Positions 36,544 to 49,689 of a stretch of DNA of 64,000 nucleotides are shown piece by piece (position 1 is the first letter of the stretch; the number at the start of each line of letters is the position of its first letter). A program made the translations under genes and the position numbers. The stretch is from Sindora glabra (Eukaryota; Streptophyta; Magnoliopsida; Fabales; Fabaceae), in assembly GCA_020226215.1 (NCBI GenBank), contig CM035235.1, positions 43,429,511 to 43,493,510 on the forward strand, given 5' to 3'. Below the pieces are notes generated by a model. It was not told the origin of the DNA and searched no databases. It saw only the letters and a list, made by a program, of their open reading frames with translations.

Positions 36544-38005
36544 TCAAAAATCCATATTGATGAGTCGAATTGTACAAATTATATTTTGATATTTTATTTT
36601 ATCTAGTATGAATTCTTTGTATACTTCGGCCATAATACATCAAAATAAAATTATGGTGATATTATTTTAAATTTATTGTTTGTTATTTTTTTTAAATCAG
36701 AATGTTGTTCATTTAATTTGAAGTTAAATATTAGCAATAATTTCAAAATTCGTTTCAGGAATATGAACAAACCTATTAAATTTTTACAATTTACTGCTTT
36801 TGGAAATTTCGGCGATATGAACAAACTTTTTGGGTTTTACCGTTTGGTGATTTGATTTAAGGTTTAACATTCTAGGTATATATATATATATTAGGATTTT
36901 TATATATTTGTTTCTTTGAATCACTTTTTTTTTCTTTTGTTGTTTGGTGGTTTCTTGACTTTTATATATATCTTCTTAAGTTCTTCGATCGATGCACTTC
37001 ATATATCTGTTTTCAGTTGGTCTATTTGAAATCTATTATATATATATATATAATCCAGTGGAAAAACATGTGGCTTTTAGCATACGGCCACCAGATCTTC
37101 AGTTTGACGATTTCCCAACTAATATATATGCATATATATGTTAGTTTGTGGTTCTATATATAAGTTTAGCATCTTGTCATGCTTTAATGTTTAGCATTTT
37201 GTTGTTTATATAATATTATATATATATAAATAAGTGTTTAACGTTGAAACTTGTTTATATAATATAATATTATATTATATATTTGTGCGTTTGACCTTCT
37301 GTATACCTTGTTTGGTTGGCTTTTCATTTTATATTTGTTTTGTCATTTTCTATGTATTCTATAATTTTATTTTTGGAGTATTAATCTAATTGAATTTTAG
37401 CCCAAATTTTTTGCTGTATAATCTTTCTATAATTATTTACTGTGTAAAATTTTTTTTGATGATTTGTATACTATATGCATATTTTCTTAATTTTTTTTCA
37501 TTAATATTCAATTAATTTTTTAATTTATACAAAGATTATAATTTCTCATGTTATGCCTTTAAATTTTATGTGATCAAACTCACCTATCGTGAGTTAATTA
37601 CATAAAATTCTTGTAATATTTTATTTAATGTATATATATTATTGATTAAATTACTGTTATGATAATTTAATTTTGAAATAATAAAATAAGGAGAGTACTA
37701 TATTAATGAAAATTTTACCCTATCGGTATAATTCTATTGGTATAGTTAGTAGGTGATAATATGAGTGTTAGAATTATATGTTAATTTTCTAAAATTTTAA
37801 ATACCCTATCAATGTTAGATTTTAGGATTTTAGCATATAGTTCTTGTATTATGTTATAATACTTATACTCCATCAATACTAAGTATCATAGCATTATACT
37901 ATAAATAGTTGCATAATTTGGGAAAAATTTAAGCATGAATATTGTTCAAACATGCTATGTTGATAATTTATGATTAATTTCATAAATTTTAATAACTTTC
38001 CTCAG
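36544..38005 (+). other. copia C leader, probably intronic
   Basis: 1.46 kb AT-rich DNA without ORFs between PBS and gag. It ends with a pyrimidine tract and AG (AACTTTCCTCAG, to 38005), a good splice acceptor that joins the gag frame in phase to an LTR-encoded mini exon (see findings). Confidence 0.5.
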
Positions 38006-38860
38006 CATCTGTTCCTATGCAACTTATCTCTATGAAAACTTTAAATGGAACCAATCATGAGGACTGGGTGGAATCCTTGAAATTAAATATAGCAATCTCC
38101 AATCTTGTTGTGGCTTTATGTGAAGAAGAACCAGAGATCAATGACGAGTTAACTCTTGCTCAAAGAGCACAATATGAAAAATAGACTCATTCCAATAGAG
38201 TTTGTCTAATGGTGATAAAGTACACTATGGATAAGACCATTAGACAGAGTATTCCTCATAGTTAGAAGGCGAAAGCATTCCTAGATTCAGTGGCTAAAAA
38301 GTATGTTAAGTTTGATAAAGCTAAAAAGGGATTTTTTTTGTCTTTATTGGAAAAGACTGTGTATGATGGAGTGAGTGGTGTTTGGGAGCATATAATAAAA
38401 TTGGTACATTATTACAACTGATTAAAGAGTATGAATGTTGATCTAGGAGATAGTTACCTAATTTGGCGAGCTTTGGAGTCGCTTCCTCCTCAATTTGATA
38501 TGCTGAAAACATCTTACAATACTAAAAAGGAGAATGGACCATCAATGAAATGATTTCTATAGTGACTTAAGCAAAAGAGGATATGGAAAAGAAAAAGATG
38601 CAAATGGTGAATTTTGTCTCTCATGGTTCGAGTTCTAGACAAGCAAATAGGCCTTTACAGAAGGACAATAAGGGGGAATCTAATCATGAAAGGAAGAAGA
38701 ATGATGTTAGGGAGCAATAACATAAGCCTAAGAAAGCCATATTCAAAGGGAATTGTAAATTCTACAAGAAGTATGGGCACAAAGGGTAGACTGTTTCAAA
38801 TTTAAGAAATAGCTTGAAAAGGAGAAGAAAGGCGTTGAGAAATCTGAGGAGGCCAAGCGA
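38006..38860 (+). pseudogene. copia C gag pseudogene
   Basis: Copia Gag: the N-terminal part has LNGTNHEDWVESLKL (about 38041-38085), typical of the copia gag UBN2-like domain. Downstream, the DLGDSYLIWRALESLPPQF stretch matches element A at position ~25-90. The zinc knuckle at 38754-38793 reads Cys, Tyr, His, then a frameshift before the last Cys. Stops occur near 38182, 38262, 38418, 38550 and 38570. Lys-rich tail follows. The second Cys of the knuckle is Tyr, as in element A. Confidence 0.8.
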
Positions 38861-41800
38861 GGGTGAAACGGTTTTGAAATTAGGAAATAGAGAGAAAGTA
38901 CAAGTTGAACACATAGGAGTCATTTCTTTATATTTGTCCACTAGTCATGTTTTAAAAAAAATATTTTTTTGTACCTTTTATGAGAAGGAACTTAATTTCT
39001 ATAACTTGTTTGGACCAAGATGGATATTCATGTTTATTTGGAAATAATAGTTTTAAGTTATATTATGACTCCTGTGTGGTTGGAACTGGTACTTTGAATA
39101 GTGGCTTATATAAAATTGTTTTGGATAATGCTTTTGAAAATTCCATCAACACAGTTGTTGGAAATAAAAGACCAAGATTAAATGAAACATCTTCAATGCT
39201 TTGACATAGAAGATTAAGCCACATCTCCAAAGAAAGAATGCAACGATTAACAAAAGAAGGACTTTTACCCAAACTTGACTTCTCAGATTTCAGCATTTGT
39301 GTGGATTGCATCAAAGAAAAATTAACAGCTATAGCTAGAAAAGAGAAGAAAACCAGGAAAGAAAGTATTTTGGAGTTAATCCATACTGATGTGTGTGGGC
39401 CCATCTCACCTAGTGCATTGGGAGGCTTCAAGTATTTTATCACCTTCACTGATGATTATTCGAGATTTGGATAGGTAGAACTTCTCTTTAAAAAGTTTAA
39501 AGCATTGGAAGCTTTCAAAAGATTCAAGACAATAATTGAACTAAAACTAGGAAAGAAAATCAAATGTGTACATTCAGGCAAGGGTGGTGAATTTTATGGC
39601 AGATGTGATGAAACAGGTAGAAATCTTGATCCCTTTGCAAAATATTTACAAGAGTGTGGAATAGAAGTTAGTTACACTATACTTGGCACACCAAAATAGA
39701 ATGGAATTGCAGAGTGAAGGAACAAAACATAGAGATGGTACGATGTATGCTGACTCATTCCATTGTATCAAAATTTTTATAGGGTGATACTTTAAGAACT
39801 GCTGCGTATGTATTGAACCAAGTTTCAAGCAAATCTATGCCAAAGACTCCATATGAGCTGATGTATAGTAAGAAACCAAGCTTGAAATATTTTCATGCTT
39901 GGGGCTGCAAAGCTGAAATTAGGCCTTATAACCCACAAACTGAGAAACTTGAAGCAAGAATAATTAGTGGGTATTTTATTGGCTATTGTATTGGTTCAAA
40001 AGGAAGTAAATTTTATTACCCATCTCATTCATCAAGAGTTAATGAGTCAAATCGTGTTGTCTACTTTGAGGATGACTTGAATAGTAGGAGAAAATTACTT
40101 TAAATCTCTCTAAGAGAAGAAGAAAGCAATATCTCCCAAATAGTTAATAAACAAAGTGATGTTCCTCTAATAGTGCCTTTCATTGAACCATCTAATATAG
40201 AGTAGCAAGATGATCCAGATCAACCTATGATTGAACTAATCCAATTGGTAAATAAACTAAATGATGTAATTGAGGAAGTTCCCCTGAGAAGATCATAGAG
40301 AACTTGTCGTCAGGCAATTTCAAATGACTATGTAGTTTATTTGTAAAAGCATGAGTTTGATGCGAACGATGATTCTGATCCTATTAACTTCTCAGAAGCT
40401 ATTTCGAGTTCTAATTCCTTAGAATGGATTCATGCCTTGGAGGATGAAATAAATTCAATGTACAAGAATAATGTATGGGATTTGGTAGAACTACCTGAAG
40501 GATGTAAACTAGTTGGATGTAAATGGATTTTTAAGACCAAACGGACTGCTAAAGGTAAGATTGAAAGATACAAGACTAGATTAGTAGCTAAAGGTTACAC
40601 ACAAAAGGAAGGAATTGATTATAAGGGGACTTTCTCATCAATCTTGACCAAAGACTAATTTCGAGTTATAATGGCTTTAGTAGCTCATTTTGATCTCGAG
40701 CTACATCAAATGGATGTAAAGACTGCCTTCTTTAATGGTAACCTATCAGAAATAGTTTATATGAAACAACTAGATGGTTTCCAAGAGAATGGAAAAGAGC
40801 ACTTGGTGTTTAAGTTGAATAAGTCGATATATGGCTTGAAACAAGTATCTAGACAATGGTATCTCAAATTTTATGAGATTGTGTCCTCTCTTGGATTTAA
40901 GGAGAGTATAGTGGATTAGTGCATCTATTATATAATGAGTGCGGACAATTTTATGATCCTTGTGTTGTATGTTGATGACATTCTCCTTGCGAGTAATGAT
41001 ATAAATCTTTTGAACAAGACAAAAATGGCACTATCACAAAATTTTGATATGAAGGATTTTGGCAATGTGTCCTTTGTACTTAGCATAGAGATCCATCATG
41101 ATAGATCCCAGGATTTGCTTAGTTTGTCTCAAAAGGCATATATATAGACAAAGTGCTTAAGAGATTTAACATGGCTTCATGCTTGCATAGTGTTATGTCC
41201 ATTCAAAAGGGTGAAGTATTTTCCAAAGCCCAATGTCCTCAAAATGATGATGAGAAATCTAAAATGAGTATGGTCCCATATGCTTCTGCTGTTGGTAGCC
41301 TGATGTATGCCCAAGTGTGTACACGCCAAGATATTGCTTTTGCAATTAGTGTGCTTGGGAGGTACCTAAGTAATCCTGGTTAAAGACACTGGATAGCAGC
41401 CAAGAAAATCATGAGGTATCTATAAGGTACAAAGAATTATATGTTGACTTATAAAAGATCTAGTGATCTGATTTATACAGGCTATTCAAACTCTGACTTT
41501 GCTGGTTGTCCAGATGATAAGAAATCAACATTTGGATATATCTTTATGCTTGTAGGAGGAGCTGTATCGTGGAAAAGTGTCAAACAATCTTTAACAGCAA
41601 CCTCCATTATGGAAGCAGAGTGTGTTGCTTGTTATGAAGCCACTTCAGAGGCTATATGGTTAAGGAATTTTATCTCTGAATTCTGCTTAGTTGAAAGTAT
41701 TTTGAAACCCTTAACCATTTATTATAATAATACTGTTGCTGGTAGCTTCTCTCAAAATAATAAAAGTTCTGCCCGTACAAAGTACTTTGATGTGAAATAT

Positions 41801-41965
41801 CAATTTGTGAGAGAGAAGACATGCGAGCATCTTACTCATTGAGCATATTTCGACAGATTGTATGCTCGCAGACCCATTAACCAAAGGCCTAGTTGTAGGC
41901 ATATTTAAAAGATATGTATTAGATATGGGCCCTATTAAATCTTTTGATGTTTTGGGTTAATGGGA
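38861..41965 (+). pseudogene. copia C pol pseudogene
   Basis: The protease active-site region found in A and B is missing: the knuckle tail joins directly to the segment NREKVQVEHIG (38880 onward), implying a deletion. GAG-pre-integrase with His and Cys positions lies at 39205-39320, and the first integrase Asp is present (39388-39390). RT spans 40430-41150 with KLVGCKWIFKTK and AKGYTQKEGIDYKG, and YVDD is intact at 40968-40979. RNase H is at 41440-41840, followed by the C-terminal block to ~41960. In-frame stops (for example near 39472, 39697, 39716 and 40917) and small frameshifts kill it. Of the three copia copies this one keeps the most catalytic residues. Confidence 0.85.
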
Positions 41966-42333
41966 ATATTTGTGTATTTTGAAACTAAAATTATGTTAAT
42001 CTCGAGATTTTATAATATTGCCATAAAAATGCACTTATCGTATTATGGTAATATAAGGAGACATTAAGACCCTGTCTCAAACTATTGTAAATCATTTTAA
42101 GTGGATGCATGGATCATTTTGTATATATTGATTATGCACACATTTTATATTGCTTGGTCTTTTGGAATGGGTATTTTATATATGTATATCTTTTCAACCC
42201 TATCGGATGATCAGATATGCATTTAATGAAATCTCATATTTGACCAATAGTTGTAATGGTATGAATTGTATTAATGACATTGTTTAATTGTGGCCACATA
42301 TTGTAATTCAAAATTATGTATTAAAATGTGATT

Positions 42334-42794
42334 GTCCAAGTGGGAGATTGTAAAATAAATTTTGTGGACTAACTCATTTTAGTATGTATTTGAATTAAAT
42401 ATAAATTCAATGTCATTAATATAATAATAATGCCTTGACTTTATGTTATATTAAAACTCTAAAGTGTGTGCATATACCCTATTTTAGATTAATTGTGATG
42501 GGTCAATTAATCCTAGTTGGGTTAGGGTTAAGATCCCTATCCACCTCCTTATAAGGTGAGCTGCAGTCTCCCATCACATTGTAGTTTGTAATTCCAAATA
42601 TTCTCTCTGAAACTCACCTGAGGAAGAGTGGGCAGTGATCCAACCAATTTTACAATTAGACATCATGGATGCAGCAGGAGGGTCAGGTAATTTGAAAACT
42701 CTTTATTTTATTTGTGCAATTATTGTATTCCTCTTTATGGATTTATGGTTGTATGAATATTAAATTATTTTGTGAATTCTAAAAATTTCTTACA
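42334..42794 (+). repeat. PPT and 3' LTR of copia C
   Basis: PPT GTCCAAGTGGGAGAT (42334-42348) is followed by TGTAAAATAA at 42349. The LTR ends ATTTCTTACA at 42794. It holds the open version of the mini exon: ATG at 42665, 22 nt, then GTAATT at 42687. Confidence 0.9.
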
Positions 42795-45700
42795 TGGACA
42801 TCAACGAAACTAAAATCTAGTCGCCATTAAGTACTAAAATCTTACATGAAATTGCCTCCAGAAACTGGTTTGATAGCAAATTTGTCATAAACGTGAGCTG
42901 ATGAGAAAAGTATATCCGTGCCAAATTATGCAGTGACTAAAGAAATAGAGAAAATAAGAAGATCAAGAAATAATAGAAGGTAGACCAGCTAGTCATTAGG
43001 CTTAGGGGAAACTTAAACGCTAATTTCAAAAATTATTTTGGTCGACTTGAGATCTAAGAATGACAATTTGATTTATACTTTACAGATACTTGCATTTTTT
43101 ATCGACACAAATAGGGGTTGTAATCTTTAAAATGTATGTAGGTATGGTTAAGGATATTTAATCAAGTGATATATATGATAATACTCAACGAATTTACTTT
43201 TTTTTTTCACATTTTATTCGCATTCTTACTTTTTTTCACATTTTTATTCGCATTCTGAATTTGATCCTTCAATCAAGTGTATGTAAGTCTAATAGCTTAT
43301 CATCATAGATAGTGATACCCAACCATTCAATTCCCATGAAAATGTATATCGGTAGAAGTATGCAAATTTTTGTGGGGTTTTATCATATAAAAAGTAAAGA
43401 AAAATAAAATTTTATACTAATTTTGTTGTCTTTTTTTATAACAATTGGAGGGAATAATTAAACTCACACATACACAAATAATAGGATAAAACCCGAATTG
43501 TAAAGAAAAACAATAAACATCCAAAATCACTAAAACCAAAAGAAATTGGCATTTATTGCCTTATTATTATTTAACATCTATTATGTCAAAAATGTAATTT
43601 TTATTAAAAATATGTGTCATTTCAATAAAATGAATAAATAGGACGAATACACCATATAGGGATTTAATTCTTGAATTGCTTAGAAATCCACAATGAACGA
43701 AATAAAATGAACGCTTGTCGTTATTTAGCCTCTGATTTTTGACAGAAAATATTTTTTTAAATATAGTTATAAAATAATAAAATAAAAGAAATTATTTTAT
43801 TTATTTAATGTCAAGAAGAATTTAAGAAAAATAATCTTTTTTACTGAAAAGAGAAATTTACTTTCTTCTATTATCATATATTATTTTTTTAATCACAAAT
43901 TATGCACTATATGTTACTCCTTTACTGATACACATATAAGTAATACTTTCTTGTAAAAAATACTCGTTGATGTAACAAACGGTTTGTTAATTGCAAAGCT
44001 ATATCCATTCACTCCTATATCCTATATGTTTAGAAAAATGATAAAATTACGAATTAAATAATTTGGCCACTATGCTTCTCAAGAATTTGATTCTTCAGAA
44101 CGTCACGTTATGATTGTTAACTAAGTTAAAATGATTTACAAGAATATTATAATATTGTATATTATTTTTATTTATTATTTATAATATTGTATCATTATAA
44201 ATTTAAATATTTTTTAAAAAATTATTAAATTACCTAAAAGATTTCGCTCTCACTATCAACTATTTATTTTATAAAATTATATATTTTAGATATAAATTTA
44301 AGTCTTATAGTATAAATTACTGTTCACACGGTACTTTTTTTACCATTTTATTTGCTTATTTATTTTATTTCATTTTTTTCTTTTATGATGTTCACATCTA
44401 TTTTTTACAACTCATATGTAATATTTCGAAGTAATAAGAATATAGCTTTATTTTATTGTTATAAATTTTAATTTTTGTATTAAATTTTAACTTAAAATAT
44501 TTTTACTAAAAATAAAATATATCATATTATATTTATTTTACTTAGTGATCTAACTAGTAATTATGTAAACAATAGATATGGATGTTGAAAAAAAGGAAAA
44601 AAATGCAATGGCATGGATAAAAAGTATTGATCCCATGAAAATAAAGAAAAATAAAATTTTACAATATTCCTTTTGTCTTTTTTTTAATAGTAGGTAGGAT
44701 TCAACTCACACATACAAAAAGAACAAAAAACGAAGGCAGAGCTCCAAAAAAATCCAAAATTTCTAATACTGAAAGTTATTGGCCTTAGTTATCTTATTAT
44801 TTAACCTCTTTGAATAACTATTACTGTATTATTATTTAAAAAATATAATAGGTTATGAACAAATTTCTCATTTAATGAAATAGACAAATGGGACGAATAT
44901 GATATAGAGATTTAATAATGATGGGTTGTAAAAATTTATCTATAGGCGAATGACAACAAAAATAGATAAATTATTGAACATGTATACAGCAGTAACCATT
45001 GTTGGTGCAAATTACAATTTGTAGGAGTAAAAGATGGAGGGAAAATAAAATCATATACAAGGCAATTGTTAGAAATATATTGAATACTATGTATTCAAAT
45101 TTCAAATTACCTCTTTTGTATATGCATATAAAAATTTCAATTCATTTTTCACAAATAGATAGTAATTGTGGAATGAAAAAAAGAAGGCAAAAGATGTTGT
45201 TCCAAAAACTTGTTTGTTTGTGTCCATGTCGTAAGGTGACAATTATAAATTCCTATGGTGTTTTTTGTCGGAGTGCACATTAGAGGCGCATGTATTGAGA
45301 TTGAGAGAGATAAAATATATAGAGGAATAAAATGTTATGTTTTATTGTTTAAGGAGGTAATGTGATTTTGAAATAAATTTTCAATGGATATAATGTATTT
45401 TTCTCTATTATTCAATTACTTAAAATATTCTTATCATTTATGAATCAAATATCTCTTTATAAAATATTAATAAACTTAATGCATTATCAATGACATCGCC
45501 CAATCCAACTCAAAACCCAAAAGCCCTGACAAATTCCTTAAAACCAAATTCACTTAGATCTTACTTTTAAACATTAACTTCACCACACTTTTTAATTGTG
45601 TTACAACCTATAATAATTCACTCCAATATCTCATTTGTATGTAAGAAGTAGTATAAAAAATGTCTTTTGATACATCCGATGTATTTATAACTAAAGTTCA

Positions 45701-46040
45701 TATATTATGAAACAGTCATGCAAAGCATTGCTTAACTGAATAACAATAGATTCTTATGCTTGCACATACGTGCGTGAAGGAGTGAGAAATTTGCTTGATT
45801 CGTTAGTTTATAATTTCTTACATGCTAAGCTGAAATTCAAGGAATAGATATATTATTAGAATTAAAGCCATCACTTACTCCGACTTAATATTCGAAAGTA
45901 AATTATCCTCACTTTTTTTAATGTAATATGAATCATACGGCTGCTATTTTTTAACTTCCAATATACTCCAGAAACTGAAGTGAAAAGCTTTAAATATTTT
46001 GTTCGAAAGCGAAACCTTTTTCTTTTAGTATGTTCTTATT
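42795..46040 (+). repeat. diverged large duplication, copy 1
   Basis: Blocks in the same order and direction recur at about 49690-52130: ACTAAAATCTAGTCGC near 42810 and 49728, a stretch naming CATACA followed by AAAACTC..., TTATTATTATTTAACATC near 43561 and 50441, AATTCACTCCAATATCTCATTTGT near 45615 and 51722, and TTTATAACTAAAGTTCATAT near 45690 and 51788. Between these anchors the copies are heavily diverged. No genes in either. Confidence 0.5.
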
Positions 46041-46960
46041 TTGGAAGGGCAACTCTGCGTTTAATATGTAAAACTCATTGCTTGACGTTCAACTGATGAT
46101 GTGACACCGTCTTATATTTAGAATAAAATTTGCCCGGGGGAACGATCGGTGGCTGTATACGTAACCGTTTGCATGACAGGTACAATAATATTATAATAAT
46201 TAAAATCAAACATCGAAAGGCTTTACCCTGGAAACGTGGTTTGTTTTTATATGTTTCGTTTGCTTTTTATACTAAATTTTTAATGTAATTAGATAACAGA
46301 CACATATGTATTTATAACATTAAAAATTCAAAAAAAGTAAAAAATATTAGTATGAAAATAATAAAGATTAATTTCACGAAATAATTAATATCTATAACTA
46401 CAATTATAACATTAGTTTTATTAGCTTTATTAATTGCTTGTATTTTTAAATTATCTTTTATTTGCATTTCATTTAATTTTTATGGATTAAATATCATCAA
46501 TTTTTTTACATCTTAAAGGAAAAGTCAACATTAAACCTATTGCCCTAGCAACGGAAACAGGACGAGGAGTATTTCATCGTGTAAGCATATTAGAAGATTT
46601 TAATTATATTTACGATTACAATTTTTCCTCTTTTTATCAATTAGAACATCGAAATATATTGTTACATACTATTATAATTATTGGGAAACTTTTATTCAAC
46701 TTAAATATTTCCTTCCAATACTTTTTAGGTATAACTTTTCACACTATTTTTTATATTGTCCATGCATATACCCTATAGTTGAAGGGTTTTTTTTTCATTT
46801 TTCCCTAATTATAATTATCAATATTCGTTATTATATGAGGCTAAACTTTCTTATTTCTATAATAATAATTTTTATTGTTTTTAAAATTTGTAATAATATA
46901 AATACAAAATTATGTAATTATATTAAAAATGAAAATATAAGACACAAACATATAAATTCA
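46041..46960. other. intergenic, small less AT-rich patches
   Basis: 46080-46260 and 46525-46585 (ATTGCCCTAGCAACGGAAAC) are noticeably richer in G and C than surroundings. No frame or motif could be recognised. Confidence 0.4.
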
Positions 46961-46964
46961 AATT

Positions 46965-47885
46965 GCGCTTCCAAAGGAAAACTTTTTGGTACTTAGAATC
47001 AAACATTTTTTGGAATCCTAATATTTCTAAGAATGTAATTTCTAAAAATTTAATTTATGAGAATATGACATTCCTATATTTAATTCAATTTGAAATATTA
47101 CTAGTAATGTTACAATGTTATATTTTAATTATTTTGAATATTTTTTAAAATATTTTTTAATTACTAAAAATTTTCTCATAAAAATTAAGTAGTTATTAGT
47201 GATGTGTTATGGCTAATGGTGATTACTAGTAGTAGGTGATTATTGCAATTGTAGCAAATCATGGTTGTTAGTCATAGGTGATGGTCACTAGAAATAGGTG
47301 GTAGGTAGTGGTAGTCATTAGGGATGGATTTTGGGTTTATGGTTGGTTAACAATGGTTATTGGCAATAAGTGATGGCTAATGGTGATCATTGATGATGGG
47401 TGGAAGTCATTAGCAATGGGTAATGATTGGTAGTAGTTACCGAGGATGGGTGGCAAATAGTTGTGGCCTCTAACAATAGGTGGTGGTAGATGGTGGTAAC
47501 TAGATGTCGGTGGTGAATTATGGTCATCGGTAGTGGGTGGTGGTGAATGGTCGTAGTCATTGGTGATAGGTGATGCATAGTCAAAAGTGGTCATTGGTAA
47601 TAGGTGGTGGTGAATGGTGGTTGTTAGCAATAGATGGTAGCCAACAATGGTCACCGAAAATTAGTGGTGGCCAATGGTAGGAGGTGGTTACCAATAGTAT
47701 ATGGTTGTGAATGATGGTTGATTGTGGTGAGTGGTAGGATGAGTAAAATAGTCTTTCATACCAAGAGAATGTAGGATGCTCACATCCCAAAATGTGAATA
47801 TTTTAGAGGAATATTAAGTTAAAAACATTCTTAAAATACTTCCAAAAATGTGAGAAAGATTCCACAAACCAAAGGTCACCTTGGA
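46965..47885. mobile_element. TIR-like element carrying a minisatellite
   Basis: The right end on the minus strand reads AAGGTGACCTTTGGTTTGTG followed by GAATCTTTCTCACATTTTTGG, resembling the left terminus of the 7177-9869 element (GGTATTTGGTTCACAGAATATTTTTCACATTCC). The left end near 46965-47080 is a degraded inverted match containing AATCAAACATTTTTTGGAATCC. The interior is mostly the GGT-rich repeat at 47190-47740. Boundaries are uncertain. Confidence 0.4.
47190..47740. repeat. GGTGGT/ATTGG-type minisatellite
   Basis: About 550 bp of irregular short repeats built from TAGGTGGTGG, AATGGTCGTAGTCATTGG and similar words, with a strong purine and TG bias on the + strand. The minus-strand frames (47337-47654, 47387-47584, 47581-47790) translate to His/Pro/Thr-rich low complexity and are not genes. 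Confidence 0.75.
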
Positions 47886-48134
47886 TATTTGATTTAATTA
47901 TCATAAATATGACATGCAAATCCAAATGTATAAGTGATCCAACAAAGCTCAATGTATTAGATTTAGTGTTTTAGTTTGACATGAAGATGTAATTGAAAGC
48001 CCTAATGAGAGTTTAGTTAATTACATGAAAAATCTATTTACGAGGCAAGTCCTCTCTACGCTCTGAGTTTTTGACATTCTGCGCCATAGTAGTTTGTCTT
48101 TTGGATAATCGTGGAGAAATAGGAGAAAAATTTG

Positions 48135-48385
48135 ACTTCATTTATTTTACCAAGAAACATTTTTGTAGAAAAATATCATTTGTATGTATATCAATCAAGG
48201 AGCAACTTGCAACTTATATTTATGGATAAAAAAGGCATGCATAATGTTGGAAAGCAAATTCCTTTTTGAAAAACAGGAAATTGCATTCCCCAAATTCTTC
48301 ATTTTCAACATTAAATAAAAAAATATTTTCCCTCATTTTAATATTTAATAATTATATTTTATGGATAACATTTTTTCAGTAAAAT
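48135..48385. mobile_element. hAT-like MITE, copy 3 (degenerate)
   Basis: Resembles 16093-16360: ACTTCATTTATTTTACCAAG start, AAATTCCTTTTTGAAAAACAGGAAATT middle, TTCATTTTCAACATTAAATA then ATTATATTTTATGGATAAC end. Terminal symmetry is eroded. Confidence 0.45.
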
Positions 48386-49029
48386 CATATATTTTCAAAA
48401 TTTTGAACATTTTATATATGATTATTATATATTTGATTCTTGAAAATATTATGTTGCCATTAATAATTTAATTAAAAATTTATAAAAATATTATAGTATT
48501 ATATTTTTATTATTATTGAGTATTTATCTTATTATATTTAAATTTATTTACATAGTTTAAAAGTCTTTGCCTAGAAGATTCTACTAATCAAATAACTACT
48601 AAGAAAATTAATAACTATAAGCATCTCGCAATTGCGATTGTGATTTTGCTACCACTAGTAAGATTCCAGACAAATGCAGCCATTAAAATGCAAAAATACG
48701 AAAAAAAAAACCAAAAATATGGCACGGTCTTCACAACCAATATTGCGGTTGCAGACCGTTATTTAAATCTTTGCTTTTGCCCATTTTCTTCCCTACAATC
48801 AAGCAATAAAAAATACTATTTTTGCTCCTTTTCTTTCCTTGAATTTTTTATGCAAATAAGCAAGGGGTAAATATGGAATAAAATATATTTCTTTCTTACA
48901 ATTTATGACTATTTCCAGTGAAAAAAAGGTTAGAAAATGGTCACTTGTTGATAGGGAAAAGCTGAAACAAAAATTAGCTTTGCAAAGATTTTAATAAAAG
49001 ATTATCGAATTATGGTAGAATAAAGTTTA

Positions 49030-49170
49030 TATTCATGATCCGAAGCCAACCGACGATCAATATTCTTCTTCAATTTTGTTCCGACAGCATCCGTTGGCCT
49101 TGGCTGACCCGCCTTTGTCCGCGAATTTTCGGACTCTGTCAATCAGCTAGCTGAAAATCAAGAAAATCTG
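49030..49170. other. GC-richer, coding-like island
   Basis: About 140 bp including GACCCGCCTTTGTCCGCG, in sharp contrast to surrounding AT-rich DNA. One + frame is open from about 49037 to a stop near 49149, with SSSILFRQHPLALADPPLS; the minus strand is also partly open. No family recognised. It could be a leftover exon or 5' end of a lost gene. Confidence 0.35.
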
Positions 49171-49689
49171 GTCACCCCCTTAAAAATAGGATAGAATTTA
49201 GCTAGTATTAATTATATTTGTTTACCTTGAAAATTTTCATTTATATTACAACACCCATGTATTAATTAGTTTATTTGTTGCTATTAACAATTAAAATTTA
49301 ATGATTGTAATAATTATCAATAACAATTTTTTTTAAAATAGAGCAATTAACATAAATGATGTAATATAAAAAAGAAAAACATTAAGGCAAACACTTATGT
49401 TTGGATGTGGAAATTGAAGTTGGTAATTTAATTATCAAGGAATGTAATTTTTATATGTTAAAATATTTTATATGAAAATAACTAGATAAAACGTACAAAT
49501 TACTTAAGCATTCTGAGCTAAGAATTTAAGGCATCAAATTTGAAATTTTAAATTCAATCAAAATAGGTGTCATTTTACGAATTTTATATTTACTCATTAA
49601 ACATCACATTGACCACCATATTAAAACTTTAAAATCACCAAGATTTTCTAAATATTTTATCCAAACACAGTAAAGAAATTTACTTAATC

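Larger units (their letters stand above)
36085..42794 (+). mobile_element. Ty1/copia element C, complete but decayed
   Basis: 6.7 kb element with identical-length LTRs (446 bp each, 36085-36530 and 42349-42794), PBS, leader, gag, pol and PPT. Flanks TGGAT (36080-36084) and TGGAC (42795-42799) are a 5 bp target duplication with one transition. By eye the LTRs differ at about two dozen positions, roughly 5 percent, the lowest of the elements here, so it is the youngest copia insertion. Coding regions carry stops and frameshifts, many being C-to-T type changes such as TGG to TAG. Belongs to the same family as element A. Confidence 0.9.

Noticed and set aside
47337..47790. His/Thr/Pro-rich minus-strand ORFs
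   Set aside because: They are readings of the GGT-rich minisatellite in overlapping frames, without a start context or homologue.
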